Positions 1-7,719 of a stretch of DNA of 37,293 nucleotides are shown here, piece after piece. Both the position numbers and the translations under genes were made by a program. The notes under the pieces are model-generated. The model saw nothing but the letters and a program-made list of their open reading frames with translations, was not told the origin of the DNA and searched no databases. How positions within the stretch are numbered: the first letter of the stretch is position 1; each line of letters begins with the position of its first letter. The DNA comes from CAZDBA01 sp964503615 (lineage in GTDB: Bacteria; Planctomycetota; Planctomycetia; Pirellulales; Pirellulaceae), in assembly GCA_964503615.1 (NCBI GenBank), contig CAZDBA010000026.1:1-37293 (forward strand), written 5' to 3'.

Positions 1-336
1 GCAAACAGTAATTACTGTGCCGCCAGAGCGAGTTCTTACCAAGTAGTTATGCTCGCCAGAGCGTGAGGGCAATCGCAAGCTGGAAGCTTACGCCACGTGG
101 AGCAAGCTTCCAGCTTGCCGACTCCCGCTGTCTGACGATAGTACATCCCTAGACCTGTGACCAACAAGCAATACACCACAAGAAACGTTAAATCTGGCGT
201 CTAAAAATCGACACCCGTTAAGGTCGCCCCACGTTTTTCACGTTTCTTGGTGGAAGGTTAATTAATGGTTGCCGGTCTAGCCTGTTCCCCGTTTTCCTCA
301 TGTGCGGACTGCTTGACTTAAAAGACCAGATAGATG
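1..336. other. Gene-free left edge with an inverted repeat
   Basis: I see no coding sequence here. The stretch holds a 10-bp direct repeat CGCCAGAGCG at 21-30 and 54-63, the strong inverted repeat at 75-118 listed separately, and a weaker perfect 10-bp inverted pair (CAAGAAACGT at 179-188, ACGTTTCTTG at 240-249). It lies beyond the 3' end of the minus-strand gene ending at 337, so it is not that gene's promoter region. Confidence 0.6.
75..118. repeat. REP-like inverted repeat with palindromic loop
   Basis: A perfect 15-bp inverted repeat: GCAAGCTGGAAGCTT at 75-89 and its reverse complement at 104-118. The 14-base loop contains the palindrome CCACGTGG (93-100). No U-tract follows on either strand, so it is not a standard terminator. 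From memory, elements of this appearance recur between planctomycete genes; that is recollection, not a search. Confidence 0.7.
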
Positions 337-804
337 TTACTCCGCGTTTTTTCTTACCAACCTTGCGGTGAGGCAAAGAAAGAAACTAATCAGTAGCAAA
401 ATGATAGCGATCCAAAGAGTCGATTTGGCGCTCACCTTAAGTTCAGATGGATCACGCCATTGTTCAGCGAAAATGACATTCAAGCTTTTCTGTTGAAATA
501 CAAGGGACGGCATCTCTGGGTTTATGTATATCTCAACAATTTGCCCCTTACTGCCTGAATGTGAAAACCGCTGATAGTCAGCGCCAACGACTGCAAATTC
601 AAATTCTTCATCTTTGACCGTGCCTCGAAGGTAATATTCGGAACCGCTCTTGTAGACGCCATCAATAACAAAATTCTTTTTCTGGTAGCCATCGTAATTT
701 GACAAAAGGAACCACTCAGATGCGGAACTCATTCCAGCAATAATTGCCAAGAATAATCCTATCGCGGCTGCAACCCACAGGATGGTTTTGAATGCAGTTT
801 TCAT
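337..804 (-). CDS. Small two-helix membrane protein, function unknown
   Basis: 155 residues starting at ATG (complement of 802-804). A hydrophobic helix lies at about residues 8-27 and a second at about 129-147, ending in a basic tail (ARLVRKNAE). Between them is a soluble segment of about 100 residues with beta-rich character (motifs YYLRGTVKDEEFEF and VEIYINPEMPSLVF). This layout, two membrane helices flanking an exported beta domain, resembles DUF3592-type envelope proteins, but I cannot confirm membership. No Shine-Dalgarno sequence is evident. It stands alone on the minus strand, with about 300 bases separating it from the next gene upstream. Codon use looks ordinary for the window. Likely a real gene with no assignable function. 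Confidence 0.7.
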   Translation of the reverse strand: MKTAFKTILWVAAAIGLFLAIIAGMSSASEWFLLSNYDGYQKKNFVIDGVYKSGSEYYLRGTVKDEEFEFAVVGADYQRFSHSGSKGQIVEIYINPEMPSLVFQQKSLNVIFAEQWRDPSELKVSAKSTLWIAIILLLISFFLCLTARLVRKNAE

Positions 805-1107
805 TTTCTACTAAACTTTGCGTGTTGAGATCTACGCCTTTTCAAGCATTAGATCAAGATTTGAGTTGAGCGGAATAACGTCCGCAATAGTCGAGGCGCG
901 GGTGAGATTGTGTTTGACGGAGCGGATAAAATAGCGAAGCTATCCGCGGAGACCTCATTGGACCGGACCCCAGCAGATTTATGTTCATCGCATTGTTATT
1001 CCCACGTTTTTGAGATACAAATCAGGATTCCATTCATTTGGATTTTAGACGTTCGTCGCAACTCGGGCAAACGTTGAAGCGTTAGTTCGCCCGCAAGATT
1101 GACGCTC
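805..1107. other. Intergenic stretch with a hairpin
   Basis: Non-coding space between two minus-strand genes, so it holds the 3' end of the MBL gene and the promoter of the small membrane protein. The only clear structure is a stem GCGGATA (922-928) with TATCCGC (941-947). Its loop contains the nested alternative pair ATAGC/GCTAT (931-935, 939-943). No T-run follows. No -10/-35 pair stands out. Confidence 0.5.
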
Positions 1108-1941
1108 TCAGAGTTCCAGTTTAAACCGCAAGCCGTCGTACCCGACCTCAATCCCATCTGGCAGACCAGCGTTGGTTTTGTCGTAGTCAACTTTGCACGC
1201 GCAGTGGGTAAAGTACGTTTGCTTGGCGCCAACCTTCAGGGCGATTTCGGTCGCTTGTTCGATACTCAGGTGAGTGACATGTGGATCGGGGCGCAAAGCA
1301 TCCAAGATCAACGTGTCTAACCCCTCCAGCAGCGCCCAACTTGCTTCCGGGATTTCGCTGGTATCGGTGCAATAGGCGATGTTGCCGATGCGAAAACCGA
1401 GGACGTTAAATTTGGGGCCGTGTTTCAGTGGAATCGGAGTCACAGTGGCTCCCAACACTTCGAACGGTTTCTCGTCAATGGACGTCAGTGTTACCGAGGG
1501 GCGTGCCCCAGGATGAGTCGTCTCCTCGTTAGAGAACGCGTAGTCAAACGAGGTTCTCAAGCGCTTTTCGACTTTTGTGTTGCAGAAAATCGGTACGGGG
1601 TGGCCTAGGTAAAACTGGAACAATCGCAAATCATCAAAGCCCAAAACATGGTCGGCGTGTTCGTGGGTGTAAGCAACTGAGTGAACGATGCCGATTTTTT
1701 CTCGCAGCAATTGCATACGAAGATCGGGAGACGAGTCGATCAGCAAGTTTCCTTCGGGGAGGCCGACAATTGCGCTACAGCGGGAACGTTGATTTTTTGG
1801 GTGTCCGCCAGTGCAGACTTCGCAACCACAACCGATTGCGGGCACGCCGACGGAGGTTCCAGTTCCGAGCAAAATGAACTGGCCCTGAATGTCAGTCGTA
1901 TGAGCGGGCTTTTTAAGTGGTTTTTTGATAGGTTTCTTCAA
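1108..1941 (-). CDS. PhnP-like MBL-fold phosphodiesterase/hydrolase
   Basis: 277 residues of the metallo-beta-lactamase fold, closest in feel to the PhnP / phosphoribosyl cyclic phosphodiesterase group. The sequence shows a beta-strand opening LLGTGTSVGVP (24-34), a cysteine cluster GCGCEVC (37-43) like the structural zinc site of PhnP, the metal signature HEHADH (93-98) followed by GFDDLR, a later aspartate in YCTDTSE, and the C-terminal FTHCACK. Residues 1-12 are a Lys/Pro tract (KKPIKKPLKKP). The start is uncertain: the only early candidate is TTG at 1939-1941, and no ATG occurs before the metal motif. There is no phosphonate gene nearby, so the substrate is not predictable and I give no symbol. 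Confidence 0.85.
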   Translation of the reverse strand: MKKPIKKPLKKPAHTTDIQGQFILLGTGTSVGVPAIGCGCEVCTGGHPKNQRSRCSAIVGLPEGNLLIDSSPDLRMQLLREKIGIVHSVAYTHEHADHVLGFDDLRLFQFYLGHPVPIFCNTKVEKRLRTSFDYAFSNEETTHPGARPSVTLTSIDEKPFEVLGATVTPIPLKHGPKFNVLGFRIGNIAYCTDTSEIPEASWALLEGLDTLILDALRPDPHVTHLSIEQATEIALKVGAKQTYFTHCACKVDYDKTNAGLPDGIEVGYDGLRFKLEL

Positions 1942-2404
1942 TACTGTTTGTCTGTCGTGAGCATACCAAGCCTAACATGGGCAGAGAATTCACGGAGGTC
2001 AACACTTTGGTGAAATCGTTCGCAAAATCCAGGAATTCGTTCATAAAGAGGCAGTTTTGAAATCGTTGGTTGGGGCGAACAACCATGCAATGGCATGCAA
2101 ATTGCAACACGAATCATGCCGTTAAGCGTGGTGAGTGCCTACAATAACCGGCGGGGATCAAAAACACTGGGTTTTTACGTGGTTTGATCTCCGTTGACCC
2201 TGCAAAGCGGTGAATATAACCTTTTAACATTGGCGGCGTTATGTCATAGGCAAACCGTTCCGCCATTTTCGTCATGTTGGTTTACGCCAGTTTGGCATAA
2301 ATCTAAACGCATTTCTCAGCTCTTCGATTGTCGCGGAGATGTGAAACCTCAAAATTTTGAATTTTGAGCAATGAGAAATGCACTAACCACCTTTGGTGCT
2401 TCGA
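1942..2404 (+). promoter_or_regulatory. Divergent control region upstream of secA
   Basis: Gene-free 463 bases between the minus-strand MBL gene and secA. A nested hairpin sits at 2156-2189: outer arms GATCAAA/TTTGATC, inner arms AAAAAC (2160-2165) and GTTTTT (2171-2176), which compete for overlapping bases. A second perfect 8-bp hairpin, CTCAAAAT (2348-2355) with ATTTTGAG (2361-2368), ends 37 bases before the secA ATG. A weak promoter candidate is TTGACC (2194-2199) with TATAAC (2215-2220), but the 15-base spacer is short. No SecM-like leader peptide is evident. Confidence 0.4.
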
Positions 2405-5400
2405 ATGGAAAACCTGGAAAGAATTTGGGACGTAGTTAGCAACTTTTTTGGCGGATTGCTTTCTGCGTTTGAGCGAACGATCACGAACCTGTTCGGCTCT
2501 TCCAATGCGCGAACCGTAAAAAAGATGCAATCGCGCGTCGACGCGGTCAATTCTCTCGAATCCAAGTACGAAGCGTACTCGGATGAGCAGTTGCGCGAAG
2601 AGACGGAGAAGTTCCGTGAACGGTTCAACGCTGGAGAATCGCTGGACAATATTTTGACCGAGGCGTTCGCAGTCTGCCGCGAGGGTGGCAAGCGTTTTCT
2701 GGGTATGCGCCACTACGACGTTCAGTTAATCGGTGGCATGGTTTTACACGGTGGCAACGTGGCCGAGATGGTCACCGGCGAAGGTAAAACTTTGGTTGCG
2801 ACGTTGCCTGCCTATCTGAATGCGATTTCAGGTAAAGGCGTTCACGTGATTACAGTCAACGACTACCTCGCGCGTCGTGATATGGAGTGGATGGCTCCGC
2901 TGTATATGGGACTTGGTCTGACCGTAAACGCGATCCAGGCAGACATGCAAGGCTCTGAGGGAACTCGTCGACGTCAGCAAGCTTATGCCTGTGACATTAC
3001 CTACGGAACCAACAACGAATTCGGATTCGACTATCTTCGCGACAATATGCGACCGGCCGCCAAAGGGGACCAGCGGTTTCCAAAACATCGCCAACAGTCT
3101 CAGGGCCGTTTGAACTATGCGATCATTGACGAAGTCGACAATATTTTGATCGATGAAGCGCGAACGCCGCTGATTATTTCCGGCCCCGCGCATCAGGATC
3201 CAGCTCGTTACCAGGAAGCGAACAAGATCGCTTGTGCGTTGAAGAAGGACGAACATTTTACGGTCAACGAAAAAGATCACACCGCGACATTGACCGATGA
3301 CGGCGTTCGCTTTGCCGAGAAAATGGCAGGCGTGGAGAGTTTTTACACGGCGGGCAATATGGATTGGCCGCACATGATCGACAACGCGCTTAAGGCTCAC
3401 AATCTTTATAAAAAGGACGTGAACTACGTTGTCAAAGAAGGCGGCATTGTGATCGTCGACGAGTTCACAGGTCGACTGATGGAAGGTCGACAGTGGAGTG
3501 ATGGTTTGCATCAAGCGGTGGAAGCCAAAGAGAACGTCAAGATCAAAGAGGAGACTCAAACTCTTGCCACGATCACGCTGCAAAACTACTTCAAACTGTA
3601 TGACAAACTTTCCGGGATGACCGGTACCGCGATGACGGAGGCGGGCGAGTTCTGGAAGATCTATGGCCTGGACGTTATCGCGATTCCAACCAACCGGACG
3701 ATGTTGCGGATTCCGCACCCCGATGTGATTTACGCAACCGAAAAATACAAATGGGCTGCGGTTGCTGATGAGGTCGAAGCGTATCACAAGTGGGATATGG
3801 TCGAGCTGAAAAACGGCGACAAGATCGTCGGAACGATCAAGCACGATAACGACTCTGAAGTTTCGATTGCCTACAAATCGGACGGCACAGTAGAGACCTT
3901 TCCCAAGAACAAGGTCGTGGTTGTGCAAGAGCGTGGTCGACCGGTTCTGGTTGGTACAACGACGATTGAGAAGAGCGAATTGCTTTCTCAGTTACTCGAG
4001 CGACGTGGCGTCAAGCACGAAGTTCTCAATGCGAAAAATCATAAACGTGAAGCGGAGATTGTTGCTCAGGCAGGCCGTCGAGGGGCGGTCACAATCGCTA
4101 CCAACATGGCGGGTCGTGGTACTGATATCGTTCTTGGTGGAAATCCGGAAACGATGGCTTGGGCTCAGTTGCAAGAGAAATATGAATCGCGTTTGGATGT
4201 TCCGCCCGATGAGTGGGAAGAGCTGACAAAAGCGATCGACCTCGAATATGGAATGTCGGAGCAGGGCGAAGAGGTCAAAGAGCTGGGTGGTTTGCATGTG
4301 CTGGGTACTGAGCGTCATGATGCTCGCCGAATTGACCTTCAGTTGCGTGGACGTTGTGGACGACAGGGTGATCCCGGTAGTAGCCGATTCTTTTTGAGTC
4401 TCGACGATGATTTGATGCGAATTTTTGCAGGTCCGTTTGTAAAGCGGATTCTGGAGATGGGCGGATTCAAAGACGACATGCCGTTAGAGTCGCGAATGGT
4501 TTCTCGCCGGATCGACAGTGCCCAGAAGAAACGGGAAGAATTCAACTTTGAGATTCGTAAGAACCTGCTGGAATACGATGAAGTCATGGACGAGCAGCGA
4601 AAGCGAGTCTATCGCTTCCGTCAGCAGATTCTGGACGGCGTGAGTGGCCGCGATGTGATCATTGAAATGGTCCGTGACAAGATCGACCGGAATTTGATGA
4701 CCTACCTCGCAGACGATTTTGGTTTAGAGCAATTTGCAGGATTCTCGGGCAACGCGCTTGTTTCACACTTCGAACCTCGACTTTTCAAAAACACGAACAT
4801 CGACGATGCGATTCGAATTGCGAAAGACGAAGCCGAGCGAGCTGCTGAGTCAGATATCGTCGGTGCGATCGATGAGAATCTCCCTCTGGGCGAAGAAGAG
4901 ACGGAATGGAACTGGGGTGCGTTGGCCAAATTTGCCAATACGCGTTATCAGCTTTCCATTCGCGAGAACGAGCTTAAGAAATTGGGTCGTGATCGAGTCG
5001 ACGAGCATTTGACCAATTTGGCTTGTAATGCGATCCAGAAGGTTGATTTGTCGATGGCGGCTCCGATGCTTGAGCCCGATTATGGTCGGCGTGTCGGAAT
5101 GGCATGGGTCAAAGACAAGCTGGGAATCGAGATCGATCCGGCGAGCTTGGAAAAAGAAGCGACCGCCGAAGAAATCAAGGACATGATCAGCGAAAAAGCT
5201 GCGGAACTTTACAACAATAAAGAGGCAGAGTATCCCGTGATGGCTGGTATGGTTCGATTTTTGAATTCGACTCCTGGTGGGCATCTTGATCGCGAAGGTC
5301 TTCTGGCTTGGGCGCAGGATCGCTTCGAGTCCGGTTTGACGATGGATGATTTTAAGAACAAGCAACGGGATGAAATCCGTGAATTGTTGATGGCAGAAAG

Positions 5401-6121
5401 CCATCGAAACCAGGAAAAGGCTGTTGGTGTTCAGGATGATTTACAGAAGCGATTGGAGCAGTTAGTTTCTGCGAGTAATATTCCACTCCAAAACGCGAAC
5501 GGAGCAGCCGGTACGTTATCCGATTGGTTCAAAGATACTTTGGATCACGAGCTGGAATTTGAAAAAGTAAAACGGTTGGAAGAAGAGGAGTTGAGCGTTC
5601 GGTTGGAGTCGATCGTTGACCAACACTATCACCCGGAAATGCGAAGGATGGAGCGAATCGTGTTGCTGGAAGTGGTTGATTCGGCTTGGAAAGACCACTT
5701 GCTGGCAATGGACTATTTGCGAAGTGCTGTTGGGCAACGTGGTATCGCTCAGCTTGATCCCAAAGTCGAATACAAACGCGAAGGTATGCGGATGTTTGAC
5801 ACACTTTGGGATTCGATTGGTGAGCGAGTGACCGACTTGATTTTCAAGATGGAGCACCTCCCCGAGGATTTTATTAGCAACACCTTCGTGGTAACCAACG
5901 CTTCGCATGCTCCGGCTCCCGCTCCTGCCCAAGCCAGTCAGTCGAGCCAGATGGCCAAAGAGCAGGATCAGGCAATTAATAACTCAGGTGGTCGCGGTGC
6001 AGTCGTTGAGACGATTCGTAATCGCTCGAAAAAACCAAAGCGAAACGATCCTTGTCATTGTGGTAGTGGCAAGAAATATAAAGTTTGTTGCATGCGAGCC
6101 GACCAGGAGCAGCAAGCTTAG
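2405..6121 (+). CDS. secA: SecA preprotein translocase ATPase, unusually long
   Basis: Motor ATPase that drives unfolded preproteins through SecYEG. I chose ATG 2405 over the in-frame TTG at 2393 because homologues begin near this point; this gives 1238 residues against about 830-900 in most bacteria. Visible in order: an amphipathic N-terminal helix, Walker A GEGKT (about 125-129), DEVD (242-245), FTGRLMEGR (354-362), GMTGTA (404-409), NMAGRGTDI (567-575), and the QLRGRCGRQGDPG region (646-658). Then come an enlarged helical wing/scaffold (about 740-1085), VDSAWKDHLLAMDYLR, and a C-terminal zinc motif CHCGSGKKYKVCC (C1217, C1219, C1228, C1229). Two oddities: a segment of about 45 residues (463-507) inserted in nucleotide-binding domain 2, and the enlarged wing. 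waaA follows directly in the same frame. Confidence 0.97.
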   Translation: MENLERIWDVVSNFFGGLLSAFERTITNLFGSSNARTVKKMQSRVDAVNSLESKYEAYSDEQLREETEKFRERFNAGESLDNILTEAFAVCREGGKRFLGMRHYDVQLIGGMVLHGGNVAEMVTGEGKTLVATLPAYLNAISGKGVHVITVNDYLARRDMEWMAPLYMGLGLTVNAIQADMQGSEGTRRRQQAYACDITYGTNNEFGFDYLRDNMRPAAKGDQRFPKHRQQSQGRLNYAIIDEVDNILIDEARTPLIISGPAHQDPARYQEANKIACALKKDEHFTVNEKDHTATLTDDGVRFAEKMAGVESFYTAGNMDWPHMIDNALKAHNLYKKDVNYVVKEGGIVIVDEFTGRLMEGRQWSDGLHQAVEAKENVKIKEETQTLATITLQNYFKLYDKLSGMTGTAMTEAGEFWKIYGLDVIAIPTNRTMLRIPHPDVIYATEKYKWAAVADEVEAYHKWDMVELKNGDKIVGTIKHDNDSEVSIAYKSDGTVETFPKNKVVVVQERGRPVLVGTTTIEKSELLSQLLERRGVKHEVLNAKNHKREAEIVAQAGRRGAVTIATNMAGRGTDIVLGGNPETMAWAQLQEKYESRLDVPPDEWEELTKAIDLEYGMSEQGEEVKELGGLHVLGTERHDARRIDLQLRGRCGRQGDPGSSRFFLSLDDDLMRIFAGPFVKRILEMGGFKDDMPLESRMVSRRIDSAQKKREEFNFEIRKNLLEYDEVMDEQRKRVYRFRQQILDGVSGRDVIIEMVRDKIDRNLMTYLADDFGLEQFAGFSGNALVSHFEPRLFKNTNIDDAIRIAKDEAERAAESDIVGAIDENLPLGEEETEWNWGALAKFANTRYQLSIRENELKKLGRDRVDEHLTNLACNAIQKVDLSMAAPMLEPDYGRRVGMAWVKDKLGIEIDPASLEKEATAEEIKDMISEKAAELYNNKEAEYPVMAGMVRFLNSTPGGHLDREGLLAWAQDRFESGLTMDDFKNKQRDEIRELLMAESHRNQEKAVGVQDDLQKRLEQLVSASNIPLQNANGAAGTLSDWFKDTLDHELEFEKVKRLEEEELSVRLESIVDQHYHPEMRRMERIVLLEVVDSAWKDHLLAMDYLRSAVGQRGIAQLDPKVEYKREGMRMFDTLWDSIGERVTDLIFKMEHLPEDFISNTFVVTNASHAPAPAPAQASQSSQMAKEQDQAINNSGGRGAVVETIRNRSKKPKRNDPCHCGSGKKYKVCCMRADQEQQA
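3791..3925 (+). other. Sm/LSm-like insert within SecA NBD2
   Basis: Codes for SecA residues about 463-507. Flanking sequence matches ordinary SecA (EKYKWAAVADEVEAYH before, GRPVLVGTTTIEKSE after). Ordinary SecA joins these with only a few residues. The insert reads VELKNGDKIVGTI, then a D/N turn, then VSIAYKSDGTVETFP and KNKVVVV: a beta-hairpin-rich pattern with the LKNGD-x-x-x-G-x-I signature of Sm1-type small barrels. The fold call is inference from the motif. Confidence 0.6.
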
Positions 6122-6151
6122 AGGCCGAAATTTAAACGCAGGAATGGAATC

Positions 6152-7492
6152 CTGAAAACGATTCTTCTCAATTTGATTTACGTTCTGGTTGTCGTGATTG
6201 CGATACCCTTCTTGGTCTATCGCGCCCTTAGGTATGGGAAGAACAGGCGCGGTTGGGTGCAAAAGCTGTTCGGAATCATCCCCCGTCGCCCTGATCGCAA
6301 GGAAAATCAAAACTGCATTTGGTTTCATGCCGTTAGCGTTGGTGAGATTAACCTGTTGGGTGTCGTGCTGGAACGCATGCAAAAACAATTGCCTGGTTGG
6401 CACTTTGCGATTTCAACAACCACCGAAACTGGATACTCGTTGGCTTGTAAAAGCTATCCGAATCACCAAGTGTTCTTTTGCCCGATCGACTTTAGCTGGG
6501 CGGTCAATCAAGTCCTTAGACGTTTGAATCCGGGCTTGGTCGTGCTGGCTGAGTTGGAGCTTTGGCCCAATATCGTTCGGCAAGCCCGCAAAAGAGCAGT
6601 ACCAATGGCGATTATTAATGGAAGGTTGGGAGAGAAAAGCTACACCGGTTATCAAAGAATTCGGTTTTTGATGAATCGAATCCTGTCCAAGATCGATTTG
6701 ATTGCGGTTCAGAACGAAGTTTACGCCGAACGATTTAAAAGTCTCGGTGCTCGTCCCGAAGCGGTGGTGCAAACAGGAAGCGTAAAATTTGATGGTGCCG
6801 TATTTGACAAGTCGAACGAATTGACAAGGCGATTGGAAAAACGAGCAGGATTGACGGATGATGATTTCGTTTTTGTCGCTGGGAGCACTCAGCCCAACGA
6901 AGACCGAATTGCAGTTGATGTCTGGTCACGTCTGGTGGTCAAGCACCCTAATCTAAAGTTGGTGCTTGTGCCGCGGCATCCCCGCAAGGCTGCACGAGTA
7001 TCCGAGTACTTGTCGCAAAAGCAGATCGCGTTCTCAAAGCGATCTGACTTGAAGCCTGGTGCCAACTTTGATCCAGATGCAAATGTGCTAGTCATCGATG
7101 TTATTGGTGAACTGAGTGGCTGGTGGGGGTGTGCGGATGTGGCTTATGTCGGCGGCAGTATTGGCAACCGCGGTGGCCAGAATATGATTGAGCCTGCTGC
7201 GTTTGGGTTGCCTGTCTGCTTTGGTCCCAACACTAGGAATTTTAAGGACGTCGTTGGGATGTTGTTGGCGGAAGACGCTGCCCGCGTGGTTAAAAATCGC
7301 AAACAATTGGCCGATTTTGTCGAGATGGCGATTTCCAATCAGGTCGCATCCCAAAAAATGGGGGCTGTAGCACGTCGTGTTGTGCTTCAGCAACAGGGTG
7401 CCGCAGACCGGACTGTGGAGCATATTCTGAAACTGATCAATCGAACGGTCAGTAAACCCGCGCCTGGCGACAACACCGCCAACGCAGCTTGA
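6152..7492 (+). CDS. waaA: 3-deoxy-D-manno-octulosonic acid transferase (Kdo transferase)
   Basis: Transfers Kdo from CMP-Kdo to lipid A at the inner face of the cytoplasmic membrane (GT30 N-domain plus GT-B C-domain). The N-terminus has a membrane anchor (LIYVLVVVIAIPFLVYRAL), then the family motif FHAVSVGEINLL, the PxDFSWAVN segment, ELELWPN, INGRLGEKSY, and in the C-domain VAGSTQPNEDR, LVPRHPRKA and YVGGSIGNRGGQNMIEPA. The start is unusual: no ATG is available. CTG 6152 lies 8 bases after AGGA (6140-6143) and gives KTILLNLIY, matching where Escherichia coli WaaA begins relative to its membrane helix. TTG 6173 is the alternative and would cut into that helix. The gene begins about 30 bases after secA. 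It implies an outer membrane with Kdo-containing lipid A. Confidence 0.93.
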   Translation: MKTILLNLIYVLVVVIAIPFLVYRALRYGKNRRGWVQKLFGIIPRRPDRKENQNCIWFHAVSVGEINLLGVVLERMQKQLPGWHFAISTTTETGYSLACKSYPNHQVFFCPIDFSWAVNQVLRRLNPGLVVLAELELWPNIVRQARKRAVPMAIINGRLGEKSYTGYQRIRFLMNRILSKIDLIAVQNEVYAERFKSLGARPEAVVQTGSVKFDGAVFDKSNELTRRLEKRAGLTDDDFVFVAGSTQPNEDRIAVDVWSRLVVKHPNLKLVLVPRHPRKAARVSEYLSQKQIAFSKRSDLKPGANFDPDANVLVIDVIGELSGWWGCADVAYVGGSIGNRGGQNMIEPAAFGLPVCFGPNTRNFKDVVGMLLAEDAARVVKNRKQLADFVEMAISNQVASQKMGAVARRVVLQQQGAADRTVEHILKLINRTVSKPAPGDNTANAA

Positions 7493-7585
7493 AGATTGCC
7501 AAGCTTGTGCCGCTCCCGCCCTTGTTCAGACCGTTAAAGTCGCGGTTTTATTCTCAAAATGGTCGCTCCGTGACAAATTGAATCC

Positions 7586-7615
7586 TTGAACATATTGTGA
7601 CGCGTTAGCTACAAT
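7586..7615 (+). promoter_or_regulatory. Sigma-70 type promoter for metK
   Basis: TTGAAC (7586-7591) and TACAAT (7610-7615) separated by 18 bases, in the gap between waaA and metK. Transcription would start near 7622, leaving an untranslated leader of about 100 bases that contains the paired hairpins at 7630-7666. Confidence 0.6.
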
Positions 7616-7629
7616 AGGGAGCTTGTATG

Positions 7630-7666
7630 GGCGGTGAATCGAAACCGCTGCGGTAAATTAGACCGG
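7630..7666 (+). promoter_or_regulatory. Tandem hairpins in the metK leader
   Basis: Four alternating complementary blocks: GCGGT (7631-7635), ACCGC (7644-7648), GCGGT (7650-7654) and ACCG (7662-7665). They can fold as two neighbouring hairpins (loops GAATCGAA and AAATTAG), or the outer blocks can pair around the inner ones. I do not recognise the conserved cores of SAM-I, SAM-II or the SMK box, so any riboswitch role is only a possibility. Confidence 0.35.
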
Positions 7667-7719
7667 CCAAAATATACTGAAACACGGGTCCTGAAAGGGC
7701 TGTCGAAGGAGAAAATCTA

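Noticed and set aside
2828..3928. 366-residue minus-strand ORF inside secA
   Set aside because: Antisense shadow of a highly conserved gene; no recognisable protein features.
7616..7719. Known SAM riboswitch upstream of metK
   Set aside because: The conserved cores of SAM-I, SAM-II and SMK types are not present; only unnamed hairpins were kept.
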